From: Tubiluchus corallicola
Lineage: Eukaryota; Priapulida; Priapulimorpha; Priapulimorphida; Tubiluchidae
Direction of reading: 5' to 3'
Assembly: GCA_030141605.1 (NCBI GenBank)
Contig: JAQGDQ010000286.1
Coordinates: forward strand, 255,501 to 298,625
DNA length: 43,125 nt
Shown here piece after piece: positions 13,201-36,301 of the stretch. Every line of letters starts with the position of its first letter. Positions within the stretch are counted from its first letter, which is position 1. The position numbers and the translations under genes are program-made. The notes beneath the pieces are model-generated. The model was not told the origin of the DNA, made no database searches, and saw nothing but the letters and a program-made list of their open reading frames with translations.

Positions 13201-15094
13201 TATAAAAAATTAAAAATTATAATTATAATATATGATTTACTAATAATTTACTATATATTTACTTGAACATTTTATTTTCTTACTTATTATTTATCCTAAA
13301 AATCCATTAGCATTCGTGTAATGGACATACTGTATGAAAAGTTCAGTTTTTCCTAGCAAACAAAGGCAATTTGGTGTCAACCTATCAGGATCGTCCCAGG
13401 AATTAGAACCCAACCAAATGGCAACTCTAACTTTACTGTAGTTTGGACCTCTCCGTTTGTACTTGTTTGGACATTACCAGACATTTGAATAGGGCTATCT
13501 TTGCAATTTACCTGTCACCTTTTCCACAAGCTTAAGATATCAGAGAATGAGCTTGATTCACCATCTAAACTGGAGACTTAAAACTTTCTGTAATCTGTTT
13601 ACTGAAGCACTTTAGCCACGTATGATTTTAGGCAAATGAGAGAGACAGAAAAGGGTATATTTATTCAACCAGTTACAGGGATGTGATCATCTGTCTGTAT
13701 TCTTTGTCAGTCTATTTCCTGTGTTAAACTTTCACTGAACATATTGATTTTATGCAAAGTGCTAAGTTCTTTATTTTCTTCTGTTACTGAAATGTTTAAT
13801 TTATAATCATACTAAACCTTCACTATAATATAAGCTTTTGCAAGCTAAAATCCTACTTTCATTACGAATATTCAGTTTATTTTATTATAAACTTACTGTA
13901 GAACTTGTTTCTTTTGATTCTTTATCACTTCATTGGTATTGGTATTAAATTTGTGCGAGATGATTGAGTCCCGAGGTCACCAAAGATCACCAAACAAACA
14001 TTGTAACCAGGGATGCTTTCTGTACCTCATACGTCGTTCTCGCTCACGTGCGCAAAAGATACGAAACCTGGCAATCTTAACGGCAACGCACTTGTTCGAA
14101 ATTCGCCAGAAAAAAGGCAAGTTATTTAATTTATAAGTTGCTTTTCTTTGATAATAACTACTAATTTTTGTGTAATCATAGTAGTGTGTTAATAAAACTT
14201 CAATGTCTGTTAGGGGTTATTTTTATATGAGCCTTTAACGGTTTAACGAATCTGTAATATGTAATTCAGCTAGGTGACCTTACTTGTTATTCTTGTCAGA
14301 TTTCCAGTGCCTCGAATTGTACGGATTATCAAAGCAGACGACTACACATTACCTACAGGAACCGTGATGGAGTAGAAAAGTTTGCACATACGGTAATGTC
14401 ATGCTCTGGTACACATTAAACTTATGTGGAAACAAAATTGTTGAAAATTTTCAAGTTTGTTAATGTGATTGAAAAATACATTTCAGTTGCTGATAAAACA
14501 AACTTGTGAAAGAGAGCAAGTGATACAAGCAACATTGTGAGACATTGATGCTTGGTTTAACCCTTTTAAAACTACATACTTATTGTACAATATATCTCAA
14601 TTTTAGGTTTTTGCAAGCGCACAGATTATATCTTTTCAAACAGCTTCTTTTATTCATTTAAATTAGCTAATTTTAATTAAATGACCATTCGCCATTAATA
14701 GTTATTGGATGATGCAACCAAGTTCAATTCTTACTTCTTACTGTTATTGTGACAGTTAATGTGCAGTGACCAATGTCAGTGATATTAAAAGAATACCAAA
14801 GGTTGCTAAACTTTACAGGTTAATGGAACCGGTTGTGCTGTACCAAGAATGCTCATCTCAATTCTAGAAACTTGCCAGTTACAGGTACTGTTTGTTTTCA
14901 GCTGCTAATAAAACATTTTTACCAGTTCATGTTCCCATAAAAGCCAAAACACTCGCCATTGTTTCTTATTGTTTCAGAACGGAGACGTCATGGTGCCCAA
15001 AGTGTTACAGCCGTATATGAGAGGACGGACAGTAATAAATCAACCAGCCAAAAAAGAACATATGCGATGGATAAAGTTTAAGTCTCAGTCATGA
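4299..15094 (+). CDS. SARS2: Mitochondrial serine--tRNA ligase (seryl-tRNA synthetase), 15 exons
   Basis: Class II synthetase that charges mitochondrial tRNA-Ser in the matrix. Exons: 4299-4619, 5091-5159, 5985-6059, 6495-6549, 6922-6985, 7419-7524, 8121-8168, 9406-9517, 10351-10396, 10726-10813, 12165-12277, 12865-12958, 14300-14392, 14819-14884, 14978-15094 (TGA). All have GT-AG borders and phases that join, giving 488 codons. The N-terminus ([17 protein letters not shown]) is basic and amphipathic, like a mitochondrial presequence. Residues 75-155 form the short helical arm ending PNKTHPDV, as in animal SARS2. The serine-binding TAE loop is at 277-279, motif 2 (SRCYRAE, then [10 protein letters not shown]) at 304-328, YDIEAWMPG then [12 protein letters not shown] around 385-410, and motif 3 (GTGCAVPR) at 431-438. 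The short insertion-poor arm and NKTHPDV separate it from the cytosolic paralogue. The open frame extends upstream to 4254, directly after an acceptor. Confidence 0.95.
4620..10350 (+). other. SARS2 introns 1-8, content
   Basis: Apart from the small exons listed for SARS2, this stretch is AT-rich intron. The longest gene-free parts (5160-5984, 6060-6494, 7525-8120, 8169-9405, 9518-10350) contain no recognised domain on either strand. The 105-codon minus-strand and 60-codon plus-strand open frames near 8320-8940 have intron-like composition and no family signature. Confidence 0.6.
10726..10813 (+). CDS. SARS2: SARS2 exon 10: motif 2 of the catalytic core
   Basis: Encodes SRCYRAE followed by a charged loop and [10 protein letters not shown]. 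The Arg of the RAE segment and the Arg of LYRVHQF are the usual ATP/aminoacyl-adenylate contacts of class II motif 2. The exon begins with the last base of an Asn codon split across the previous intron and ends in phase 0. Confidence 0.93.
10855..11090 (-). mobile_element. tRNA-derived SINE, copy 1
   Basis: On the minus strand it reads as a head region (gtgagcg-cctaacatt...gggatgaac). A tRNA-like part follows, with box A (ggtggtcgagtggttta) and box B (gattcaaatcc). It then has a tail, atttcctgtctttgatgtttaatatcaaaatttaattaa broken by substitutions, ending in gggtttgt. The head, tRNA part and tail match the copies at 11164-11540 and 27985-28345 in the same order. It lies in SARS2 intron 10. 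Confidence 0.75.
11164..11540 (+). mobile_element. tRNA-derived SINE, copy 2 (full-length looking)
   Basis: Same family as copy 1 but in the opposite orientation, about 200 bp away. The tRNA-like segment is at about 11365-11435, with box A gtggctgagtagtctacgg and box B ggttcaaatccgg. The tail (catttcctgtctttcaag, then tagtatcaaaatttaat, then tttgtaccatcattaat and cttgacattaa) ends near 11540. A similar catcattaataataatc-cgacattaagat segment occurs at the front (about 11174-11210), so the unit carries related sequence at both ends. Confidence 0.75.
11552..11830. repeat. Short diverged tandem repeats with CpG-containing sequence
   Basis: Segments of about 50 bp around 11650-11760 repeat a gcca(t)-ttg-t-gg-caaaa-c-g-att pattern (atgccatgttgttggacaaaac, then atgccattttgttaggcaaaaa broken by changes). 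The 66-68 codon open frames on both strands fall on this repeat and are not credible genes. Confidence 0.4.
12959..14299 (+). other. SARS2 intron 12, content
   Basis: 1.34 kb intron with donor gag|gtcggt and acceptor cttgtcag. It is mostly AT-rich. A CpG-richer patch at about 13960-14110 (gtcgttctcgctcacgtgcgc) includes a 67-codon open frame with no family signature. No conserved exon was recognised. Confidence 0.6.
14819..14884 (+). CDS. SARS2: SARS2 exon 14: motif 3 of the catalytic core
   Basis: Encodes [10 protein letters not shown] plus the following helix. GTGxAxPR is class II motif 3; its Arg (residue 438) contacts ATP. Cys replaces the small/hydrophobic residue often seen after the second Gly; vertebrate mitochondrial enzymes also carry ACAVPR-like versions, so this is within family variation. 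Confidence 0.93.
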
Positions 15095-15967
15095 CAACAG
15101 ATGTTTTAGTGTTAATATAGGCATGCTGGTATAAATTTCTGCCAACAATTTAGTGAACATCTTGTTCTTGCTCTTCTTGTTTCACAAAATTATTTTCAGA
15201 TCTATCTTCAATATATTTTTTACTTCTTAGAGTAGCATTATGAATGTATTACATTGGTTAATTATCATGTGATACAAATCTGAGCTAGGTTTTTGAGTAC
15301 ACTCGCCTTTTCGTAAACTGAGACATATTTCTTAATGTTTTTCATTTCATCAATAAGTTAATATAAATTTAATTATTTTTTCCCTTGTGAAAATTTTAGT
15401 CTTGAGTTATATTTTGCATTTGTCGATCCCACTTTTTGAAGTAATTAGCTAGATGCTGGTCCCACCACAGCACTGGCAGTCCCTGCCATAAAATACTGGA
15501 TTCTGCCTTGCAGCATACTGAATATCATATACAAAAAATGTATGTAGATATAGGAAAAAAAAACCAACGTTAACCCATTAGCGTCTACTTATGTAGAGAA
15601 CACATACCAATGAAAAACAAGAAAAATTTTTAAATGCCACAGCCTCTAAATAGGCAGTATATATACAGTCAGTAAGATTTTGTGACTATTTATTTATAAA
15701 TACATTACAAAAAGTCAATATTATCTATAGGCTAGTGATACCAAACAAAAAATCAGACAAAATTAACATAACTCTCATCATTATTTTAAGGCAAACCATG
15801 AATTTAACAACAGCAACTCAACAGACTTGTGCTCATTTTGAAACGATACGAAGCGGGACAATTTTTTTTAATACCAAACTCTAAGAAAATTAAATTGCAA
15901 AGCATCAATGTCAAAACGGTACTGACACTGAAAAGTATTATTGTGCATAGTTGATTTGTGTTACCTG

Positions 15968-15973
15968 AATAAA
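15968..15973 (+). terminator. Candidate SARS2 poly(A) signal
   Basis: First canonical AATAAA I see after the SARS2 stop, about 870 bases downstream, with T/G-containing sequence after it (tttgtacttggg). A variant hexamer may be used earlier. Confidence 0.25.
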
Positions 15974-16043
15974 CTCACCATAGCATCAGCTTCATTCAAT
16001 TTGTACTTGGGAAGTGACACCAATAACAACCTCACGCTTGTCC

Positions 16044-16320
16044 GTCAACATAGTCGAATCTTTCTGTACCGCTGAGTCTGGCCATAACCACATTCAATGT
16101 CAACATAGTCAAATCTTTCTGTACCGCTGAGTCTGGCCATAACCACATTAAATGTCAACATAGTCAAATCTTTCTGTACCACTCTAGGTCTGGCCATAAC
16201 CACATTCAATGTCAACATAGGCAAATCTTTCTGTACCGCTGGGTCTGGTCATAACCACATTCAATGTCAACAGTCAAATCTTTCTGTACCACTCTAGGTC
16301 TGGCCATAACCACAATCAAT
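16044..16320. repeat. 55-bp minisatellite, five copies
   Basis: Units begin gtcaacatagtc at 16044, 16099, 16154, 16211 and 16266 and contain aaatctttctgtacc, tctggccataaccaca and ttcaat. There are two alternating versions in the middle: cgctgagtc and the 2-bp longer cactctaggtc. The fifth copy lacks atag. Confidence 0.9.
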
Positions 16321-18111
16321 GTTATCAACCTAGGTTTATGGCGTAACAGCTAAGAAATTATAACTGTGTGCTGCAAACAATTGGTAATCAAAGCACGCTA
16401 ATCTCAGTTTGACGTATTTCTTAACTTTAACTTACTTTGCAAGTTTAAATAATCATCAAAATTATCTTTTCGATCAAGATTGATGTTTTTACAATGGCTG
16501 TTTCGTGTAGTAGCAATTTATTCTGCTGCTCAGATTACTATGGCTTTGATTTACGTAAAAGAATTTTTTAACAACCAAAGCAAACATTTAGTAGACAGGG
16601 ACGGACATAAGAAAGGAGCCATCAGTCTAGCAAGTTTTGACTGATTATACTGGAATGATCATATCTCTACCAGTTCTCCAAATATACAAGCTTTTTTTGG
16701 TTCAACATGTATATCAAAGATCTACAAGTCAGATAAAATTTGACAAATGCATATAATTAAAAATTTCATTTACATCGAACAGACCACGCTGTAATATTTC
16801 ATGGGTTTCCCTTTCTTCAATTTTGCAGCAGAGAAACTGACAGATTTAAGATTTAAGTTGAAATCCTTGAAAAAAGACTGTTGTTTGTGCACAAATTGTA
16901 ACACACATGTAAAGAGTATTTCTCATGCAATTTTTTTCACTAACCAGCTCACATGTTTCATTTTGAACAGAATGTTGGGTGGCAGAATGTGCTGCAGGCA
17001 TACTGAGCAGTGAACAAAAGTTATTGCGCATTTCAGTTTGTCTGCCAAACAAAAAACGTTTTTCACCATCTGTGCAATTCTGCTAACAACCTCCCAAATT
17101 TTTTTTTCATAAAACTGTACAAAGTTATCTGTAAATTAAGAATGCTATCATTATAAAGACAAAAATACTTTCTAACTTTGGCATACTTAACACATCTCAT
17201 TATCTTGCAATTCCAATGTAAACATTGCAAATTTTCAAGACAAGTGAACATTATTCATAAACCACCACTCACATTTTGTCAAAAACACAAAAAAACCGCA
17301 AATACCATTAATAATTATCAAAGTTATTAATCACTTATTAATCAAAAGAACAGTATCGTTAAAAACTATTCTAATATTTCTATACAAAAATGTACAATCA
17401 ACTGTCTCTAACTTTGAACCATATACTTCACCAAACAGACAACTATTATTCAAAATTTAAGCTTCCATAGGAAACGAAGTTGTACAAATATCATTCAATA
17501 TGCAAACTTCCCTAGGAAGTATTGAAACCAAATTAACGTTGTAAAACCTATGTCAAAGCGAAACTTACAACCTACTTGAATCCAGATGCAAAATATAAAC
17601 ATGACTTTTGTAATTTGAAAGTTTAATTAATTTTTCTATTACATACTATTCTGTGATATCGCCATTCCACAGATTTCCGTACAATATCAACGTCTCTACA
17701 TAAAAATTCAAAAGCACGATTTGATGACGCTCTCAACATCTTAGATTTCTTAGTAAAGCAAAAACTGTCAACCTTCAAATTTTAATATGACAAATACAAT
17801 CAAAGAAAGGAGAAAAAAATTAACATAAATTCCAAAACAGTGATGTACAACAAGTTAGACAGTGTACACAAATCAAGGTGTGCAGTGAATCTGTCACAAT
17901 AAAGCTCTTGCATAAGGCAACCATTATTATGTACAAAACCTGTTATTCGTTAGCGTTTTTACACGTGTTGCCAAGTTACAATGTGATTAAGCAATAAATA
18001 AAGAGTGTAGCATCAGTCCATGGATTAGTTACAAGAATTTACAACTGTACAACAATGTCCTGCCAAGTTCATTGACGACAAGGCAATTAGTAATTACCTA
18101 AAATTTGAACC

Positions 18112-30032
<11,921 letters not shown>

Positions 30033-30128
30033 TTTAACAAACAAAAGACTATTCGCAACTAGCGCGCCCTATGGAGGAATAATTAAAGCATATAACATGA
30101 CTCTAAAATTCTAACCATAGTACCTATT
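30033..30128 (-). promoter_or_regulatory. CARM1 5' UTR/promoter-proximal stretch
   Basis: The 96 bp between the CARM1 ATG and the repeat-bearing DNA include tagcgcgccctatgg, a small CpG patch. The transcription start must lie here, or within or beyond the retroelement. No TATA box in a convincing position was identified. Confidence 0.35.
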
Positions 30129-30205
30129 TAACAATACAGCAGGTCAATTAGCTTACTATGTATAGTAGAAGTAATAAAAGAAATAAAAATAAAAAATAAT
30201 AATAA

Positions 30206-30452
<247 letters not shown>

Positions 30453-30785
30453 ATTAATTCTTTATTTGTCATAAAACCGGTTCCCTCATTATAATAGAAT
30501 TGAGTTAGCCTCAGCGTAATGTTAAAATAACAACACTATTCAAGACAAATGCGTCCAGTGCATACTAAAAAAAACTAAAGTGCAAACTATATACAATATA
30601 ATGAACATATTTACAAATACCATATTAAAATATTTTTACAAACAATTATAGGAAAGTACATTAAATTTTACATTACATAGTGCACACTATTTATACATTT
30701 AACATTAAGAAACACGAAACTAACATAACACGTATTACATTACATAATTTTTTTTAAAAATTTCATTTTTAATCATTATATGGAG

Positions 30786-31270
30786 TCAGGGGCGGGGGTA
30801 TATGAAAGTGGAGTCTGTGTAATTAGTATCAGATGCACAAGGTGGAAGTTGAAACCTGTTATATTGATATTCTTTTAATTTCTTTTTAAAGTGGTGGAGA
30901 GATTCTATTTGTTTTATTTCACTGGGTAGTAAGTTCCATAAATGTATGGCCTGTTTTGATATAGAGTTATTTCCAAATTTATTGTTTACCGTAATTTGCT
31001 TTAAATTGTATGTTCTAGTGTTCAATGTGGTATCAGCAATAAATGCTAAGGGATTGTTTATAAATGGAATGCTCAGTTTATTTATATATTTATAAAGAAA
31101 TATCAGTGTTTTGTAATCTCGATAGGCTTCTAATATTGGTATTTTTGTGGACGTTCTTAAGCTTGTTGCAGAAGCAGCATGTTGTTTAGCAGTTTTGTTA
31201 GAGTAGCCATGAATTAATCTAAGTGCGTAGTTTTGCATTGTATTTGGTTTCATATTTGACGTTTTGAAGT
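30786..31270 (-). pseudogene. Retrotransposon polyprotein C-terminal domain
   Basis: Continues the RT in another frame: NYALRLIHGYSNKTAKQHAA, KIPILEAYRDYKTLIFLYKY, then AIHLWNLLPSEIK and HFKKKLKEY, the LWN-LP...FKKxLK ending common in CR1/jockey-like elements. Its overlap with the end of the RT frame marks a small deletion or insertion near 31270. Confidence 0.85.
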
Positions 31271-32313
31271 AAAGTGCAACCATATAGATAATGTGGTAAT
31301 ATTAGACTTTTGTAGATGAGAATTTTTGTTTTCTTGGTTAGATGGCCTCTGGTTTGGCGTAAGAATGTCGTGCTTAATGCCATCTTGTTGTGTATTTGAT
31401 GAAACTGTTCATCCCAAGTGAGTTTATTGTCGACAGTAATGCCTAAAAATTTTACAGTTTTTGCTTGTTCTATGGAACAGTCACCTACTTTTAGTGTTGC
31501 ATTAGAAGTAATGTCATTTGATTTGGGTAATATTACCATAAATTCTGTCTTATCATCATTCATTTTTAAACCAAAATAGTTATATGCTGCATTTATATTT
31601 GTTATGTCTTTTTCTAGATTATTTTTTGATGTTAGAAAGTCTGCGTGTGCTGTATAGAGTGTTGTATCATCGGCATATTGTGTTAAGTCTGAATTATGTA
31701 AAACTAAATGAATTTTATTAACGTATAAACAAAAGAGTAATGGACCTAATATCGTACCTTGTGGGATGCCTCTCTGCGGTGTGTCCCATGTTGAAAAAGT
31801 GTGTTTGTTCAGTTTGACTCTTTGTTTTCTATTGTGTAGGTAATTATTAATTAGTTTGAGAGAAGTATAATCGAATCCTAGTTGGCGTAAGTTGTCTAGT
31901 AGTAAATTGTGATCGAGGCTGTCAAAAGCTTTACTTAGATCTAAAAATGCTGCTGTTATATATTTATTTTTATTTAAGTTGTAACGCCACTTTTCAGTGG
32001 CATCAATTATCGCGTCTATTGTAGAATGTAGTTTTCTAAAACCAAATTGATGATTTGACAGTAACTTATTATTTTCAATGTAATGGTTTATTTGGTTGTA
32101 GATAACTCTTTCAAATACTTTGGCTAGTACGTGCACTACTGAGATTGGTCTGTAGTTTTTAGCATCATCTTTAGCATCTTTCTTGTGTATTGGAGTTATG
32201 TTTGCTTGTTTACACACTGCTGGAAATTCTGAGCGCATTAAGACTTGGTTTGTGATATATGTTAGATGAGGAGTAATGATGCTGGCACAGTCTTTTAAGA
32301 TCTTTATTGGCAT
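31219..32313 (-). pseudogene. Retrotransposon reverse transcriptase
   Basis: All main RT motifs are in order: NYRPISVV (domain 2a), QFGFRKLHST, AFLDLSKAFDSLDH with the first catalytic Asp, RGIPQGTILGPLLF, the YADDT box, and VKFLGITVDNKLTW. The residues needed for catalysis are intact, but a TGA lies just upstream (GSGP-stop-DMPIK) and a frameshift cuts the frame after LPHYLYGC. The wording places it near CR1/jockey-type elements. The clade would need a tree. Confidence 0.92.
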
Positions 32314-32679
32314 GTCTCAGGGTCCACTTCCTTTATTTATATTTAAACTGTTTAATATTCTAAAGATGTCGTATTCTGTGACGCTAGTAAATGAGAAAGT
32401 GGATTGTATTACTGATTGGTTTTTGTATATATTGTGTATATTTGCATTATGTTGGTGTGGCAAGTTGTCAAATTTTCCGAGATTGATAAATGTGGAATTT
32501 AATTTGTTAGCAATGTCAACTGGATCAGATATTATACTGTCATTTTCTCGTAAACTATTTATTTGTAATTGATCGTTTCTGTATCTGTTAAGTACGTCAT
32601 TAATTAAACGCCATTTTTGCTTAGGTGTAGTTGCGTCATTGCATTTATTAATATAATATTTATTTTTGAGTTTCCTGTT

Positions 32680-33170
32680 TTAGCTATTAAATTTATTTCG
32701 TGCCTTTTTGTAATTATTGTAATTGCTTTTACCTTTTAAATGTAAATATGTTCTATATAATTCATTTTTATTGTGTCTTAGTTTTGCCAGTTCTGTATCC
32801 GCCCAAGAGCAGGCAGATTTTGCATTAAATTGCTGCTGATGTATTTTAATTTTTCTATACGGTGCATAGATATCCAGGCAGTATTCCATATTATTTATTA
32901 GTGTGTTTATTTGTATGTCAATGTCAGTCATTGTGTAAACATTACTCCAATCCAATTTGGTTAAAGTATCTTGAAATATACCTTTATTATATGTAGAATA
33001 ATCTCTGACTGTTTTCCAGACTGTGCCTGTATTGTTTTTGGTTGGTTCTGTTTTGTCTACTATTATTATAAAATAATGATCAGAATAATCACACGAGAAG
33101 TTTTCTTGTACTTGGAAATTGTCTTTAGCGTTTGAGATAAAGTGGTCTATGGTAGTAGATGATGTTTTAG
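32680..33170 (-). pseudogene. Retrotransposon endonuclease C-terminus and linker
   Basis: Reads STTIDHFISN, then CDYSDHYFIII, the last catalytic SDH motif of APE-like endonucleases, followed by a Lys/Tyr-rich linker with SACSWADTELAKLRHNKNEL. It ends at a TAA that interrupts the polyprotein; the same frame resumes afterwards (NRKLKNKYYINKCNDATTPK) as in related linkers. The poly-Thr start of the longer open frame is microsatellite, not protein. Confidence 0.8.
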
Positions 33171-33207
33171 CAGTAGTAGTAGTAGTAGTAGTAGTAGCAG
33201 TAGTAGC

Positions 33208-33305
<98 letters not shown>

Positions 33306-33345
33306 CAGTAGTAACAGTAATAATAATAAGAACAACAACAACAAC
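33165..33345. repeat. (AGT)n microsatellite with AAT and AAC runs
   Basis: About 145 bp of agt triplets (33166-33310), then taataataataag and aacaacaacaac. It produces poly-Val, poly-Leu and poly-Thr open frames in both directions, none of them genes. It sits at the 5' break of the retrotransposon. Confidence 0.95.
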
Positions 33346-33490
33346 ATTTATTTTGTGATCAAAAGCATAACACAGTGTTATGGGCTGTGTTAGGAAAGTC
33401 CAAAAACAGAAACATTTCTGCAAAACCATGACATTGTGTATATACTGCCAAAGTCTAAACAATAGAAAGCAACGAGTGTAAAACATGGCC
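33325..33490 (-). mobile_element. 3' end of a second retroelement
   Basis: On the minus strand: taacacagcccataacactg, then gatcacaaaataaatgttgt and (TTG)n. An AATAAA next to a short-repeat tail marks a non-LTR element terminus. Only the end is recognisable; the start and class are unknown. The larger retrotransposon appears to have inserted into or beside its repeat tail. Confidence 0.45.
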
Positions 33491-33685
33491 CAGGGGCCCG
33501 TCTATTATAATTTCGCAAATTCGTGCAATTGAATATATTCTCAGCCATATTATACTATTAAAAAAAGTCTTACTAATATAACCCTTCAGATCACTTGACT
33601 ATAGTTTCCTGCATTATAAATTTTGATGAAGTGTGTATTCAGGATGTATAATGTCAACATACAAAGACCACAGCTACTCATTATA

Positions 33686-33687
<2 letters not shown>

Positions 33688-33730
<43 letters not shown>
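33688..33730. repeat. (TA)n microsatellite
   Basis: About 20 TA dinucleotides followed by taatatatgtata. Confidence 0.95.
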
Positions 33731-33734
<4 letters not shown>

Positions 33735-34200
33735 GTATATCCTATTACGTGTATTTTATAACAACAATACTTCATGCTGGGACGTCAAGGTAGAGAAAGC
33801 TAAATGTATTCATAGCTACTTTGTAGTAAAATCAACTTGTCTAATTTTATTTTACAATAATAAAATAAAAATAATTTTCATATCTAAATTATTCAAGAAA
33901 ACTAACATTATAGCTAAGAGGACATTTTCGTATTGAAAAAGCAGTTAGTGATCTATTGTCTCCTTGTTGTTTTGCTGATACCGAAAATTGCTTACAATGT
34001 TGAACTAACTTCTGAAATTTAAGGTTATATTAGTTGACAATGTTTCTGACCAATTGACAATGGTCAGAAACTGAAAATTTTGCAACAATAGTTATAAAAT
34101 TGAGCCTTAGCAATGAAGAGATGATAGCCTTTTACTTGAAAGTGCTTATTTCCTTTCATTGAATTCACCTTGCTTGAATACATGGGAAGTGCATTTCACA
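33731..34200. other. Intergenic, nothing recognised
   Basis: AT-rich sequence with a locally duplicated caattgacaatgg/tgacaatg segment near 34035-34065. The 67-codon open frame has no signature. Confidence 0.5.
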
Positions 34201-34214
34201 AAGAAACTTCAACA

Positions 34215-35175
34215 TTTATATTCAACCCATTACCTACGGGTCAAAGTTCAACGAATCCCGCCATAACTTATACCATTCAATTTGTCTCATTGAGACCTTT
34301 TTTTTGATGTGCAACAAGCAACTTTTGATAGACCCTGGAAGGCATTTGTCTCCTCAACCCCTATTTTGCCCCTAAAGGGGTCACGGGTAAACGATTCACA
34401 CTGTAACCTATACAATTCGATTCGCCTCATCAAAACCTTTCATTTGATATGCTTTCAAGACCATATACCAATGGTCTTGATATCGTACATCGTACTATTC
34501 ATAAACACAAAGGCTTTCTGTTCCCGACCCCGATTTTTCGATTTTTGCCCCCTACTGGGGTCAGAGATCAACCAGTCTCGGCATAACTTATACCATTCGG
34601 TTTGATTCACCGGACGGCATTTGTATTCTCAACCTCCATTTTGCCACCTAGCGGAGTCGCGGGTTAACTTTTCTCATTGTAACCTATGCCATTCGATCGC
34701 CACATCGGGACCTTTAATTCGATGTGCTACAAGGTACCATTGCTCAACACTCGGTACACTTCTGTTCCCGACCCCGAATTCTCGGTTTTCGCCCCCTAGC
34801 AGAAAAAATATCCCATGTTTTGTGATGTGCAAGGCTACGACACCACCTAGCAACACACCAAATATTGAGGCCCTAGCTCGAAAACTGCGGGAGCAGATGG
34901 CAATTGCGGGACCCCAAATATTACATTTTGGCCCCTCCCCCGGGCGTTTAAAACTTGTCAGCTTTTTAAAACCCCAGGTGCACATCTACGGCACAGTGCC
35001 CAAATACTTGTGAAAAAAATTGTAAAAAAACGAAATCCTAGGAGGTGCGACCTAAAGGAAAAACGCCCACTGCCCTTCCCCCTTGATCAACGGTCAGAGA
35101 TCGCCATACTATTGTATGTCCCCCGCCCAGGACTACCAACCCTGTGAGTTTGATGACCCTAGCTTGCAAGGTTTA
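34215..35175. repeat. GC-rich block with internal diverged repeats
   Basis: Four related segments start near 34231, 34376, 34556 and 34655 and share a ggggtca-g-g-tcaac start, then c-taac-tataccattcg, a gcc/tcatcg-gaccttt stretch and, in two of them, a gatgtgctacaag-like end. Two copies of ttcccgaccccga-tt-tcg-tttt-gccccctac lie between them. After about 34820 the block is unique but still GC-rich (ggcccctcccccgggcg). Open frames exist on both strands (34309-35013 plus, 34674-34985 minus) but they follow the repeats and match no family I know. It could be part of a transposon or a diverged satellite. Confidence 0.6.
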
Positions 35176-35182
35176 CGAGTTA

Positions 35183-35479
35183 TTAAGCGTTAAATTTGTG
35201 GAGAATAAATAACCGTATTTTGCTATGACAGAATCTTAATAAATAGCTCGACGAAAACAGTAAAATTGTGCTATAGCAAAATCTTAACAAGTCTCTGTAG
35301 CCTAAAGAATACTTAACTAAAATAGAAGCATACAAAAGCAATTCATTTATAAGATTAAGCGCTGCCACACTTGAAATATTATTATGACACGTAATATAAC
35401 CAGTCAATGTCATCATTTGGGCAGTGAGCAGCTCAGGCTGTTCAGTAGCCAGAATCTCGATGCCCATCTGTACCGTCAT
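35183..35479 (-). CDS. Unassigned 98-codon open frame, doubtful
   Basis: The ATG-led frame begins MTVQMGIEILATEQPELLTA, then QMMTLTGYITCHNNIS, which looks more protein-like than neighbouring frames. The last third translates a short duplicated AT-rich DNA segment (the LLRFCYS / LLRFCHS doubling). No domain recognised; no convincing donor was located after the first 60 codons. It could be a first exon, a TE remnant or chance. Confidence 0.15.
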   Translation of the reverse strand: MTVQMGIEILATEQPELLTAQMMTLTGYITCHNNISSVAALNLINELLLYASILVKYSLGYRDLLRFCYSTILLFSSSYLLRFCHSKIRLFILHKFNA

Positions 35480-35990
35480 ATTGTAAACAAACAGAAACCG
35501 CTACACATATTGCGGTATATTTTACTTTTGGGTAATTATTCGATTTGAAAAAAGCGTATGGAACTTCCCTTCTCCTAAGGCTGTAAGGACGTACTTATTT
35601 TGCTGTACAGTTTTTCAGGGTTGGTAGAAACCAAAACAACGGAAATTTCACTTCTAAATGAGATTTTCCCTCTTGTTGGACGTTAGTTGCCTTGTAGTTA
35701 GTGTTAAAGTTTATCAACAAGAGGTTGAGAGTTTGTGCAGTGTGCAGATAATTTACGACATTTCAAAAATAAGAAGAAAACAATTTTGTTTTTGACATCC
35801 CAGTTCCCGATGGAAAGACGGTGAAAGATCTCATAATTATGAGTCATCAGAAATTTGGAATAGCCTAATGCTAGGCTTACTGTTGTTTAATTGATTAACC
35901 AGTGCAAAAACGAGACATATAGCAGTTTTTGCGATTTTTCACTGCTGTTAAGCCAGTTATTCTCATTATCATGATCATCATCACCATCAT
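35480..35990. other. Intergenic, nothing recognised
   Basis: No family signature in either strand. A short TCA/CAT triplet stretch at about 35960-35990 precedes the retroelement fragment. Confidence 0.5.
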
Positions 35991-35999
35991 TGAAGTGTC

Positions 36000-36245
36000 A
36001 TTCCGCCTGTTGTAGACACTCATTACCATTCATTAGAGCACCTCCAACCACTACTATCTGCAGCTAATAGCACAAGTTCTTCTACTCCTAAAGAGAGACT
36101 TGGTTGAAGCTCTTGAGTATCGTTATTTATTTTAGCTATCCCAGTTGTTTTTGGTTTGGCAGTTAGTTTCTTTGCAAGGTTCAAATGCGGATTCTTACCT
36201 GTGTTTCATTTGATAATCTTAGAAGATGTGCCGGGTGACATTCTA
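36000..36245 (-). mobile_element. Non-LTR retrotransposon 3' fragment, copy 2
   Basis: Shares ordered blocks with 20445-20720: gtagacactca/gtagacactgag, atctgcagctaa, tcccagttgtttttggtttgg/tccaagttgtttttggtttgc, a-ggtt-t-g-gc, and tttgataatctta/taatgctaatctta. It is more decayed than copy 1. In plus it is led by cat/atc triplets, the probable 3' repeat tail of the minus-strand element. Confidence 0.65.
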
Positions 36246-36301
36246 TATTAAGTGTTTATATTTACCATTTATTTGCATGCTAGAAAACTAATGATTATTA
36301 C

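Larger units (their letters stand above)
15095..18111. other. Convergent 3' region between SARS2 and CARM1
   Basis: The two stop codons face each other 3.0 kb apart, so this holds both 3' UTRs. Candidate poly(A) hexamers are AATAAA on the plus strand at 15968-15973 and on the minus strand (tttatt in plus) at 16517-16522; neither is proven. A five-copy 55-bp minisatellite lies at 16044-16320. Short open frames at 16801-17251 have no signature. Confidence 0.5.

Noticed and set aside
13933-14136. Arg/Lys-rich 67-codon frame in SARS2 intron 12
   Set aside because: No splice borders that would include it in SARS2 without breaking the well-supported exon 12-13 junction, and no known domain.
32276-32572. 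98-codon plus-strand frame
   Set aside because: Antisense shadow of the retrotransposon region between the linker and the RT.
33119-33486. Poly-Val, poly-Leu and poly-Thr frames around the second AGT repeat
   Set aside because: Microsatellite translations on both strands. Only the part of the minus-strand frame after about 33170 is retroelement protein.
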